Of a DNA stretch of 58,094 nt, positions 8,039 through 14,789 are shown piece by piece. The DNA is taken from positions 1 through 58,094 of the IMG/VR virus record IMGVR_UViG_3300020578_000081; one strand, 5' to 3'. Both the position numbers and the translations under genes were made by a program. Origin of the DNA: a virus. How positions within the stretch are numbered: position 1 is the first letter of the stretch; each line of letters starts with the position of its first letter. A model generated the notes under the pieces. The model did not search any database. It was not told where the DNA came from and was given only the letters and a program-made list of their open reading frames with translations.

Positions 8039-8540
8039 ATTTCTTTCCCTTGAGCAAGGAAAGATTACATACTGACAACACCCATAAAACTACATACTGG
8101 TTCGGTCAGAAACCTATAGTATGTCGCGAGAAATAAAAACCTTTGTCCAATTCGGACTTACTGTGGTCAATGAGAGCAGACCACATGAATAATCTAAATA
8201 CTCTCGAGGCTGAATACCTCGAATAGTCCCGAGCATTGACTATAAAAGGCGGATGGTGGCCCCCTACCATCTCTACACGTCGTAGACTTAAGACGGACTG
8301 GGTCTTGCCTGTGCCCCAAGGAAATAGTTTCCCTCTTAACAATGGATTCAACAGGCCCATTCTCTAGACAATCTTGCGTGTCAACTCCCGGTACGGTGAG
8401 TGGAGAACCAATGTGCTTATCCGGTTCTTCACTCACCTGTACTGAATTTCTTTATTCTCTCTAATTTTTAAAGTAATGTTTTTTATTTATTTTCTAATTT
8501 TTCAAACTCCATCAAATAACATCACAAAAAGGAACAAACA
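8039..8540 (+). other. 500-bp gene-free region with serial hairpins
   Basis: No convincing coding frame is visible. In order it holds GTGGTC/GACCAC near 8173, TCGAGG/CCTCGA near 8207 and GATGGT/ACCATC near 8251. GGAAA/TTTCC follows near 8320, then a long GTGAGTGGAGAACC/GGTTCTTCACTCAC stem near 8395-8436 with one G-U pair. The last stem is followed by a T-rich tail and may terminate transcription. The series could be a structured non-coding RNA or a replication/control region. Confidence 0.45.
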
Positions 8541-8747
8541 ATGAAATCATTCATCAAAACAATCAAATTGCTCAACGCCGGATTCCTGTTTGGAACCGCT
8601 TTCTGGCTGTGGGTCATGTCCGAAGATGAAAAGAAGAAGAAAAACGTCAATTGGGCTGGCGACAATCCGTCCAAGATGGACGATATCTACAATCACTACA
8701 AGGAAAAGCAAACAACTGTTCGTGTACGACCCGAACCACCGATGTGA
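8541..8747 (+). CDS. Small single-pass membrane protein
   Basis: A 68-aa protein starts at ATG behind AAAAAGGAACAAACA. A hydrophobic segment at about residues 10-26 (L-N-A-G-F-L-F-G-T-A-F-W-L-W-V-M) is followed by a lysine-rich cytoplasmic-type stretch. No family is recognised. It opens a group of small genes. Confidence 0.7.
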   Translation: MKSFIKTIKLLNAGFLFGTAFWLWVMSEDEKKKKNVNWAGDNPSKMDDIYNHYKEKQTTVRVRPEPPM

Positions 8748-8776
8748 AAAATCGGCAAGGAAAGTAAAACAAAGTA

Positions 8777-8953
8777 ATGAATAAGTTCAATTCTTCAATT
8801 GAATATTACGTAGTTGACGTAGGAGACCAGTTCATTCTTTATTCCGGGTCGCTTGAAAATTGCATGCAATTCATGGATGAAAGCTATGGTGGTCTGCAGA
8901 TTCTCGACCACTCTGAGCTCACACAAAAAATGATTCAATCAATTACGGAATAA
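8777..8953 (+). CDS. Small hypothetical protein
   Basis: A 58-aa ORF (MNKFNSSIEYYVVDVG...) starts at ATG behind AAGGAAAGTAAAACAAAGTA. The beta-strand-like N-terminal half and acidic character suggest a folded small protein. The function is unknown. Confidence 0.55.
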   Translation: MNKFNSSIEYYVVDVGDQFILYSGSLENCMQFMDESYGGLQILDHSELTQKMIQSITE

Positions 8954-8976
8954 ACTTCAAACAAAGGAAAAACAAA

Positions 8977-9078
8977 ATGCGTAAGCACATCACAGTTGCA
9001 ATTACAACCGTGTGCTTTGTCATCGGCCTCTACACCGGCGACTGGGCACGCAACAAATACATCACAAGGAGCAAATAA
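8977..9078 (+). CDS. Small membrane peptide
   Basis: A 33-aa ORF starts behind AAAGGAAAAACAAA. It has one hydrophobic segment (V-A-I-T-T-V-C-F-V-I-G-L-Y). Its stop overlaps the next start in TAATG. Confidence 0.55.
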   Translation: MRKHITVAITTVCFVIGLYTGDWARNKYITRSK

Positions 9079-9365
9079 TGCAAACACTGACAAGCCTACA
9101 AGCATTTGAACTTGTTGACATTGCTGCCAACGAAAATAGGCTGTATCACTACAATGGTGGTCAGGCCTACATCCGCGTCAGCATGGACTCCAACGTTCTC
9201 ATGATTGTCGACCACACAGGAAGAAACCCAGAAGCCAACCTGTGTGACGGTACTGAGTACTTCAAGGCGTATCCCAGATACAACATTGAGCACTCTCGCC
9301 GGATTCGTGAACATGGTTCACTTGCACAATGGTACATTGACAATTACATAAAAGCAGTTGTTTGA
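9078..9365 (+). CDS. Small hypothetical protein
   Basis: A 95-aa protein starts at the ATG in TAATG at 9078, behind AAGGAGC. This start is preferred to an upstream in-frame codon at 9012 because it has the ribosome-binding site and coupling. It looks like a globular alpha/beta protein with an aromatic-rich C-terminus. No family is recognised. Confidence 0.7.
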   Translation: MQTLTSLQAFELVDIAANENRLYHYNGGQAYIRVSMDSNVLMIVDHTGRNPEANLCDGTEYFKAYPRYNIEHSRRIREHGSLAQWYIDNYIKAVV

Positions 9366-9412
9366 TCTTTTTTTATCTGTTAAACATTAAATACAGAAAA
9401 GAAAGGAGGACA

Positions 9413-9496
9413 ATGTACGATTGGTTAATGGATATGATTATATCATTCTTGGAAATGCTCATTCCAGGAGACAGCAGCAATAATTACGAGGAATGA
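9413..9496 (+). CDS. Very small membrane-active-type peptide
   Basis: A 27-aa ORF follows a near-perfect ribosome-binding site (AAAGGAGGACA). It is hydrophobic in the middle (MIISFLEMLI) with an acidic tail, and its stop overlaps the next start as ATGA. The strong translation signal and coupling are the main support. Confidence 0.5.
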   Translation: MYDWLMDMIISFLEMLIPGDSSNNYEE

Positions 9497-9747
9497 AAAC
9501 AATGAAAACAGAAAAAACAAGCAAGTGGTTTGGCAAGATAACTGCCAAAACAGTTTCAGGAACCGGATCAATAGCAGAGAAAACACTCAACGTGGTCAAA
9601 TCTACTCCGGGAAAGACGGCGAACATCACGAAAATCATCGGCAATGCTTATGCAGATGGTTGGCGAGAAGTGCGTCCCAAGACTGATGAATCCGATGAGG
9701 CAACTGAGTTGCACGAATTGGATGATGATCTCGCTACCGACAAGTAG
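9493..9747 (+). CDS. Small basic/acidic two-part protein
   Basis: An 84-aa protein coupled to the preceding peptide. The N-terminal half is Lys/Thr-rich and the C-terminal end acidic (TELHELDDDLATDK). No domain is recognised. Confidence 0.65.
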   Translation: MKTMKTEKTSKWFGKITAKTVSGTGSIAEKTLNVVKSTPGKTANITKIIGNAYADGWREVRPKTDESDEATELHELDDDLATDK

Positions 9748-9843
9748 AAGTAGCGCGAACAAAAAGAATGGGAATGTTTCGGCATGACCATTCACAAATA
9801 GCTCACAAACAAATAATCACATAAACACATTAGGAGATATCTA

Positions 9844-10839
9844 ATGAACACACAATCCATGTTGAACAAGTTCGGTCTCAACACCGATCTGTTCTCTTCA
9901 ATTGCGGACAACATCGACGCGCTCCAGTCGACGGCCCGCACCCAGCGACTGCACATCGACAAGACCGTGAAGTTCACTGGTTCCATCAACGGACAGAACG
10001 TCCCGGCAGAAGTCACTCTCCGTGAGGCTTCCCTGCGTCGTTTGTCCGTGCTTCGGCAGACCAGCCCGAACAACGTTGGACACGACTACCTGCTCGTCAC
10101 TGGCGTCATGAACCCTGTGCGTATGGACCTCAACGTCAACATCGACGGCGAGACCTACAGCATCGTGGACCTGCTCCAGACCATGACTGGCACGACTGAC
10201 CGTTCCAAGTTCGAGGCTTCGCTCGCTGCATCGGGGCTCAACTACATGAACGGCATGCCGTTGTTCTTCCAGCAGTTCGGTGCTTCCGAAGACGGCATCA
10301 AGCATGCCATCGAGGCGTTCAAGAGTGCAGGCGCTGTCAAGAGCAACATCGACAACCCCGGTCGCATCGTGGCCGCGTACCAGCACAAGACTGGCGTTCC
10401 AGTGACCGACTTCGAGCTCGGCACGACGGACCGCAAGATGTCTCGTACCAATCAGGGCTTCTTGAACCTTGTCGATGCTTCAGTCACCACCTTCCAGCGT
10501 GTCTACGGACTTCGTCTTGAGGCTCACATCCTCGAGCAGAAGTCCGATGATCTCCCGCAGGCAAAGGTCAAGGCTGCAGCCGAGAAGGCAGATGAGCTCA
10601 AGAAGCTTGCTCGCCAATGGGCATCGAACTGGTCAGGTAGCCAGCAACGAATCACCATTGCAAAGAATGGTGCCAAGACTCCCCAGAACATCTACGATCC
10701 GGTGAACGCTCCTTGCGGTCGATTCACCCTCGTGATCAATGGAGAGGAAGTTGCCTGTGACCTGTGGTCGAACTCGGCTCGTGCCGACCAGACCAGCACT
10801 GTCACGGACAAGGCGGTCGTCGAAGAGGACCCCTTCTGA
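9844..10839 (+). CDS. 331-aa protein with an SSB-like acidic tail
   Basis: The start is ATG behind TTAGGAGATATCTA. The protein is mixed alpha/beta, with a strand-rich segment near residues 40-65 and another near 285-305. It ends in V-V-E-E-D-P-F, very like the acidic Asp/Glu-Pro-Phe tip by which bacterial SSBs recruit partners. An abundant phage ssDNA-binding or recombination protein would fit. No OB fold can be confirmed by eye. A CCCCA/TGGGG stem follows the stop at 10852-10865. The coding sequence is GC-rich compared with everything downstream. Confidence 0.6.
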   Translation: MNTQSMLNKFGLNTDLFSSIADNIDALQSTARTQRLHIDKTVKFTGSINGQNVPAEVTLREASLRRLSVLRQTSPNNVGHDYLLVTGVMNPVRMDLNVNIDGETYSIVDLLQTMTGTTDRSKFEASLAASGLNYMNGMPLFFQQFGASEDGIKHAIEAFKSAGAVKSNIDNPGRIVAAYQHKTGVPVTDFELGTTDRKMSRTNQGFLNLVDASVTTFQRVYGLRLEAHILEQKSDDLPQAKVKAAAEKADELKKLARQWASNWSGSQQRITIAKNGAKTPQNIYDPVNAPCGRFTLVINGEEVACDLWSNSARADQTSTVTDKAVVEEDPF

Positions 10840-10889
10840 CCCAGGGCTAACCCCCAACTGTGGGGTGCGCATACAGTATAATAAACGCA

Positions 10890-10998
10890 CATCAAAAAAT
10901 GCTAGTTCTTACTTCACTGTAAGTTACAAGGATGGCCGTAAGCCTTGGTAAAATGAACGGACGGAGTTTGCATGTTCTCTGCACAAAAATATGCACAC
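10890..10998 (+). other. Possible structured upstream part of the tRNA-like RNA
   Basis: After a TATAAT box at about 10878 come CTTAC/GTAAG and TGCA/TGCA hairpins, with no coding frame. The stretch may be the 5' portion of a longer RNA ending at 11068, or simply leader sequence. Confidence 0.3.
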
Positions 10999-11068
10999 GG
11001 GGATGAAATGGCTTCGGGACTGCGGTTCGCCAATGTCCATCATCTGGGTTCGATTCCCAGCATCTCCA
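10999..11068 (+). ncRNA. tRNA/tmRNA-like element with abnormal body
   Basis: GGGGATG (10999-11005) pairs with CATCTCC (11061-11067, one G-U) as a seven-pair acceptor. CTGGG-TTCGATT-CCCAG forms a perfect T arm. The 38 bases between do not make standard D and anticodon arms. Instead GGAC/GTCC and GCG/CGC pairings fit. The 5' part (GGGG-TGA-GG-TTCG-GG) resembles the start of tmRNA, and the total length is only about 70 nt. It could be a decayed tRNA or a minimal tmRNA-like RNA. Confidence 0.4.
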
Positions 11069-11186
11069 CCGATTGTAGGGGAATGCGTGTCTAACGCTTC
11101 TTAAACGACACTGTGGTGTGCCCTACATCAATCTCTATAAACCTATATACACCTATTTTTAATTTCATACAAAAGAGGAAAACACA

Positions 11187-11489
11187 ATGTCCAACGAAGA
11201 AATCCACCAACACCTCGCGGAGTTCGGCAAGTCGCCGGAATTCCGTGAACTCGTCATGAACCAGAACATCGAGGTCATGAGGCGCATCGTCGATGTCCAA
11301 TCCGAGAAAATCGACAACCTCAAGACCATGATCGAGCTCTACAAGCAACAGATCAATACGCACAAGAGCATGCACGACACCCACCTCAAAGTCGTCGAGA
11401 CCTGGCTCAAGGCTCTCGAGAACGACGGACAGGATCTCGTCATGAAGTCCATGGACCGTTTCGTCAAAAACCACAAGGAGGTCCAGTAA
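11187..11489 (+). CDS. Coiled-coil protein
   Basis: A 100-aa, almost entirely helical and charged protein starts behind AAAAGAGGAAAACACA. Its heptad-like spacing suggests a coiled-coil dimer. It is coupled to the next gene by TAATG. No family is recognised. Confidence 0.7.
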   Translation: MSNEEIHQHLAEFGKSPEFRELVMNQNIEVMRRIVDVQSEKIDNLKTMIELYKQQINTHKSMHDTHLKVVETWLKALENDGQDLVMKSMDRFVKNHKEVQ

Positions 11490-11701
11490 TGAAAGAGTTC
11501 TGTGGAGAAATCATCTACGAAACTCCAGAAGGCAACGTTCACTCAGACATCTGCTTTCACTCGGCATACTTCGACGAACCTCAAGACGACTATCGCCAGT
11601 TTCTTCACAAGTGCCTGAACGAATGGTTGGACAAAAGTGACGGCACAGGGGCTTTCTGGGTCGGAGACCCGGAATACTTCAACAGTTGGGAGAAGGACTA
11701 A
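11489..11701 (+). CDS. Small hypothetical protein
   Basis: A 70-aa acidic protein starts at the TAATG overlap behind AAGGAGGTCCAG. It is rich in aromatic residues (FHSAYFDE, FWVGDPEYF). It couples onward to the gene at 11701 by a second TAATG. Confidence 0.65.
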   Translation: MKEFCGEIIYETPEGNVHSDICFHSAYFDEPQDDYRQFLHKCLNEWLDKSDGTGAFWVGDPEYFNSWEKD

Positions 11702-11940
11702 TGCAAGCACCTGATACACCCTGTCTCATATGTGAAAAAGCCATCATGTACTTGTGGCCAGATCACGTTCTTGAAGATGGTGGAGTTCCAAGCAATCTCA
11801 ACAATGCAGTTGATATAGACATCGTAGGCTCATACGGCTCAAGTTTTGACTTGAATGTCTATCACGCCATCATCTGCGATGACTGTCTAGACAAAGCAAT
11901 CCAGCGTCGTCGAGTCACATTCATCAAAAGTTACCTTTAA
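11701..11940 (+). CDS. Small zinc-ribbon protein
   Basis: The start at 11701 is set by the TAATG overlap and GGGAGAAGG. This 79-aa product has C-L-I-C near the N-terminus and C-D-D-C near the C-terminus, a four-cysteine zinc site. The last of three coupled genes, it is followed by a terminator. The function is unknown. Confidence 0.7.
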   Translation: MQAPDTPCLICEKAIMYLWPDHVLEDGGVPSNLNNAVDIDIVGSYGSSFDLNVYHAIICDDCLDKAIQRRRVTFIKSYL

Positions 11941-11948
11941 AAACTATA

Positions 11949-11989
11949 AAAAGCCAATGTACATAGTGAATGCTATCTATATTGGTTTT
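11949..11989 (+). terminator. Intrinsic terminator
   Basis: AAAGCCAAT...CATAG pairs with CTAT...ATTGGTTTTTT, giving a long stem ending in a T-run just after the three-gene operon. Confidence 0.8.
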
Positions 11990-11999
11990 TTATATTAAG

Positions 12000-12017
12000 A
12001 CTAGAGCGAGAATCGCC
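12000..12017 (+). repeat. 18-bp direct repeat ACTAGAGCGAGAATCGCC, copy 1
   Basis: The same 18 bases occur at 12462-12479. Each copy lies a short distance after a terminator and ahead of a gene, so a shared promoter or operator element is plausible. Confidence 0.6.
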
Positions 12018-12151
12018 CAATTTAAAATGTCAATTTTAATGATTGCGATTCGAGCGAAATATTTCTACTAATGTGTTGCTATTTTTATACGGCGATGATA
12101 TCATTATCATTGTCCAAATAAGCAGCACATTTAAAGGAGAAATTCAAAACT

Positions 12152-12370
12152 ATGCCTCGGCAACATCAGTCTTCAGCAATGAAGAAAATACTGACTGATT
12201 TAATTCGGTTAGGATTTACAGTTGAAAGAGCCAAGTCGGGCGTTTATAAGATACTCCCCCCTCCGAGTATCAAAGGCCCAATGTACATTACTCACGCTAC
12301 CGAATCTGCTCTACATCCCATGAGACGTGATTTCAAGCGAATGTACAATGTTGAATTGACTGTGCGTTAA
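12152..12370 (+). CDS. Small HicA-like/dsRBD-fold candidate
   Basis: A 72-aa basic protein starts behind AAAGGAGAAATTC. The pattern L-x-x-L-G-F-T-V-E-R-A-K-S-G-V-Y-K-I-L-P-P followed by an H-P-M-R-R-D-F-K-R helix resembles small HicA-like nucleic-acid-binding folds common in phages. This is similarity of pattern only. Confidence 0.55.
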   Translation: MPRQHQSSAMKKILTDLIRLGFTVERAKSGVYKILPPPSIKGPMYITHATESALHPMRRDFKRMYNVELTVR

Positions 12371-12385
12371 AATTTATGCGGGCAG

Positions 12386-12427
12386 ACAAGCCGGTGTAGG
12401 TATGGTGGTCACCTATACCGGCTTTGT
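12386..12427 (+). terminator. Strong intrinsic hairpin
   Basis: ACAAGCCGGTGTAGGT pairs with ACCTATACCGGCTTTGT around a nine-base loop, immediately after the previous gene. Confidence 0.8.
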
Positions 12428-12817
12428 CATATGCCTCTGTATTTAAAATATTTTTTTTAAAACTAGAGCGAGAATCGCCGCAAAAAATCTTGTCAGTATT
12501 TATAATTTATACGCATATATACACAGTATATGCTAACCTTTTAGTTGAAATATTAAAGAATATTTTAGGTTTTTTGTTGCCCAAACCACAAAACCTATGC
12601 TCTCGCAGGGGGGAACCCAGTTCCAACCTATGTACACCTCTATAAACCCCTTATGTGTACACCTGTACCTCTAGTGTGTACACTGTCTATCTTGTTTTAT
12701 CTACATATCTCGGACATAAACCTTCTTCTATTATGCCAAATAATTATTGTTCTAACAAAGAACAAGCTATTTATTCTAAAGTAGCTTTATTATTATTGTC
12801 TTACATAAGAAGTTACA
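12428..12817 (+). promoter_or_regulatory. AT-rich control region with GTGTACAC palindromes
   Basis: About 390 bases without a credible gene. It contains the second ACTAGAGCGAGAATCGCC copy (12462-12479). GTGTACAC palindromes lie at 12655-12662 and 12676-12683, 21 bases apart, and a related ATGTACAC lies at 12629-12636. The 21-base spacing equals two helical turns, as expected for a repressor binding one face of DNA. A regulator is not identified. Confidence 0.45.
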
Positions 12818-13090
12818 ATGCTCACTAGATTATTCAAGAATTTAGGCAGATTTTCTGCCAAGACTTATTCTCTCAAAGATAATAAAAGAGTTTTAAAGAG
12901 AGCAATGATCGCTATCTATTCTTTTGTCGCAATTGATCTACTTCTGGATACTTTTGTGACCATACCCTTGGCTGTAACCTTGTATGTAGCTGGCCAAGTC
13001 ACTTTGGCAATTTATATGATTGCGGGCGTTTTGCTTTTTAATCTCGCCATAATGTCACTTATTTACAATACTTCCATCTCTGCTTCCTAA
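12818..13090 (+). CDS. Membrane protein, two TM segments
   Basis: A 90-aa protein has a basic N-terminus (residues 1-32) and then two hydrophobic segments at about 34-55 and 58-85. The start is ATG with only a weak ribosome-binding site (AAGAAGT). Topology with a cytoplasmic basic head is likely. No family is recognised. Confidence 0.65.
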   Translation: MLTRLFKNLGRFSAKTYSLKDNKRVLKRAMIAIYSFVAIDLLLDTFVTIPLAVTLYVAGQVTLAIYMIAGVLLFNLAIMSLIYNTSISAS

Positions 13091-13107
13091 AAAGAAAGGC
13101 ATTTTAA

Positions 13108-13452
13108 ATGTTAAACCATAATCAAGTGTTAAGCCATGATCTTGATCATCCGATTCCTCTAGTCGATTGTGATTGGACCAACCAGGCTGAATCCTACAAG
13201 TCTATGATTGCTATCTATGACGCTATATTGAAAGCTCTTTTTGAAACTGTAGGTTATATATCTGGCGGATTTTGTCCAGAGCCTTGTGAACATACCACTC
13301 TTCAAAATACAGATCCCTATCTGTACGCTCGTTTGACCAACGTTTGGAGTGTGTACAAGAAAACCAACGAACTTGTGCAGCAGCTTAATCATCACTATGA
13401 TGTCGTGTTACCTACACATGCACGTGGTAAGCATTTCGACGAACCATTTTAA
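13108..13452 (+). CDS. Hypothetical helical protein
   Basis: A 114-aa protein starts behind AAAGAAAGGCATTTTAA. It is acidic at the start, then helical (Y-K-S-M-I-A-I-Y-D-A-I-L-K-A-L-F). His/Cys residues near 54-60 (C-P-E-P-C-E-H) could bind metal. No family is recognised. Confidence 0.65.
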   Translation: MLNHNQVLSHDLDHPIPLVDCDWTNQAESYKSMIAIYDAILKALFETVGYISGGFCPEPCEHTTLQNTDPYLYARLTNVWSVYKKTNELVQQLNHHYDVVLPTHARGKHFDEPF

Positions 13453-13602
13453 AAAAAAATAATCGCGCGATTTTGCACGCTTTAATATAAAATCTTATAT
13501 ATACTTAGTTTTTCTTGGGCATGAAAAATCCTGGAAAAACTTTGTATGTATCAAATTAAAGTAAGAATACCCTCCTTTTCTGCTTTTAAAAACTTACAAA
13601 GT

Positions 13603-13667
13603 GAGAGCTTGCTCTGGTCAATTACTTCCCTTTCCAATTGACCAGAGCGGCTCTCCCACATTTTTTA
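13603..13667 (+). terminator. Long nested terminator hairpin
   Basis: GCTCTGGTCAATT (13611-13623) pairs perfectly with AATTGACCAGAGC (13636-13648). An outer GAGAG/CTCTC stem encloses it and TTTTTTATTTT follows. Confidence 0.85.
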
Positions 13668-13690
13668 TTTTAGAAAGGCAATAGTTCATT

Positions 13691-13957
13691 GTGGATATTA
13701 CTCAACACTATAACTCATATGAACCTTTAGACAATCCAGAATTGATGAATTTAGAAGCTAATTTTTATGGTTTGTTGAATACATTTAATTCCGTCTACAA
13801 TAAATATTACGATTTGATATTTCGTGTCCCTATAAATCTAGAAGACAAAGAAGCTCTTTCTAAGCTTTTTGAAGGTTTGAAAATTCTTTCAGAATCCTTT
13901 TCTAATCTTCCTGAAGCTTACCGCGAATTGTGTTCCTGTAAGGGCGTAGAAATATAA
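13691..13957 (+). CDS. Helical hypothetical protein, GTG start
   Basis: An 88-aa protein starts at GTG behind AGAAAGGCAATAGTTCATT. It is largely helical and acidic and ends in a C-S-C pair. It resembles the 13108 protein in organisation but not in clear sequence. Confidence 0.6.
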   Translation: MDITQHYNSYEPLDNPELMNLEANFYGLLNTFNSVYNKYYDLIFRVPINLEDKEALSKLFEGLKILSESFSNLPEAYRELCSCKGVEI

Positions 13958-14140
13958 TTTTTGTTATATGCCCTATTTTATACACCTTAATTGGTTTTTA
14001 TGCTATAATATTATATGTTTGTAAGAGTTGTATCTAAAAAACTTCAGATATTTTAGATATATACTATAGTCTTACCTTATATTTATATATCTTTATATAT
14101 CTTAACAAGCAATAATCATCCCTCACGGAGGAGTATCAAA

Positions 14141-14389
14141 ATGCCAAGAGGTAAATCCAATGCGATTGAACAGCTCATCAATACCAAGTACAACAAAGGA
14201 GTTGAGATCACTGTTGCTCAGCTTGCATCAGAAGTTGGTTGCACTGTTCAAAACGTGTATATCTACATTAGAAAGAATCCTACTAGATTCTCTCAAATTC
14301 GTAGAGGCGTATATAAAATTAATCCATATGTTCCTGTCACTCCTAACCAAGTCAACTCTAGCAGCATGACTTTTAATTCAGATAATTAA
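14141..14389 (+). CDS. Helix-turn-helix DNA-binding protein
   Basis: An 82-aa protein starts at ATG behind CACGGAGGAGTATCAAA, one of the best ribosome-binding sites in the window. Residues about 22-50 (I-T-V-A-Q-L-A-S-E-V-G-C-T-V-Q-N-V-Y-I-Y-I) fit a helix-turn-helix, followed by a basic wing-like segment (FSQIRRGVYKI). It is probably a transcription regulator acting on nearby AT-rich promoters. The target is unknown. Confidence 0.75.
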   Translation: MPRGKSNAIEQLINTKYNKGVEITVAQLASEVGCTVQNVYIYIRKNPTRFSQIRRGVYKINPYVPVTPNQVNSSSMTFNSDN

Positions 14390-14480
14390 TTCTTTAAAAC
14401 TTTGTAATATTTTAAAATTACGGTACTATTTTAGAAACGTAATTAATATTACGAAGCGCAGGAGTACAATGTTTTCATGA

Positions 14481-14526
14481 AGTGTCCCCTGAGAGTTTAA
14501 ATATTTAGACTCTCAGGGGATACACT
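14481..14526 (+). terminator. Strong hairpin, probable terminator
   Basis: CCCCTGAGAGT pairs with ACTCTCAGGGG around an AT-rich loop, with outer AGTGT/ACACT pairing. The right arm is followed by TTTGTAC rather than a long T-run. Confidence 0.7.
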
Positions 14527-14594
14527 TTGTACAAAATGTATTCCTAAAAACGGAGGAAAAATCTGTTTAATTATAACTCACACTATCAGAATAT

Positions 14595-14603
14595 TGATAT
14601 AAT
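14595..14603 (+). promoter_or_regulatory. Extended -10 promoter
   Basis: TGATATAAT is an extended -10 element. No TTGACA-like -35 stands out upstream. Transcription from about 14610 would produce exactly the structured leader of the Rpf-like gene. Confidence 0.5.
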
Positions 14604-14604
14604 G

Positions 14605-14789
14605 TATAAATGCCCTAACGGGCAGGGGTAACATCCCCAACCTAATAGATAGTGATATCTACGAAGTCGGAGAGGCAACCTTGCCACTGTAACGGGCATC
14701 TCGTATGTGCCCGTGCAATCTTCGGTTTCGCAACCTGCGCGTTTGCTAATGAGACGTAAGTCTCAAACCCACACGAAAGGAGCGATACC
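14605..14789 (+). ncRNA. Structured 5' leader, riboswitch candidate
   Basis: About 180 bases before the secreted muralytic gene fold into successive hairpins. They are TGCCC/GGGCA, GGGG/CCCC, TAGATA/TATCTA, GGCA/TGCC and ACGGGCA/TGCCCGT, then GAGAC/GTCTC next to the ribosome-binding site AAAGGAGCG. GCCACTGTAA recalls the conserved core of cobalamin riboswitches, while Rpf genes in actinobacteria are known targets of c-di-AMP (ydaO) riboswitches. Neither consensus fits fully by eye, so the ligand class is open. Confidence 0.5.

Noticed and set aside
12424-12645. 73-codon forward frame in the AT-rich control region
   Set aside because: It spans a terminator end, the direct repeat and palindromes. 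It has no ribosome-binding site and a non-protein-like composition.
14605-14789. Firm call as cobalamin riboswitch
   Set aside because: Only GCCACTGTAA matches. The remaining conserved boxes are not in the expected order, so it was left as an unclassified structured leader.
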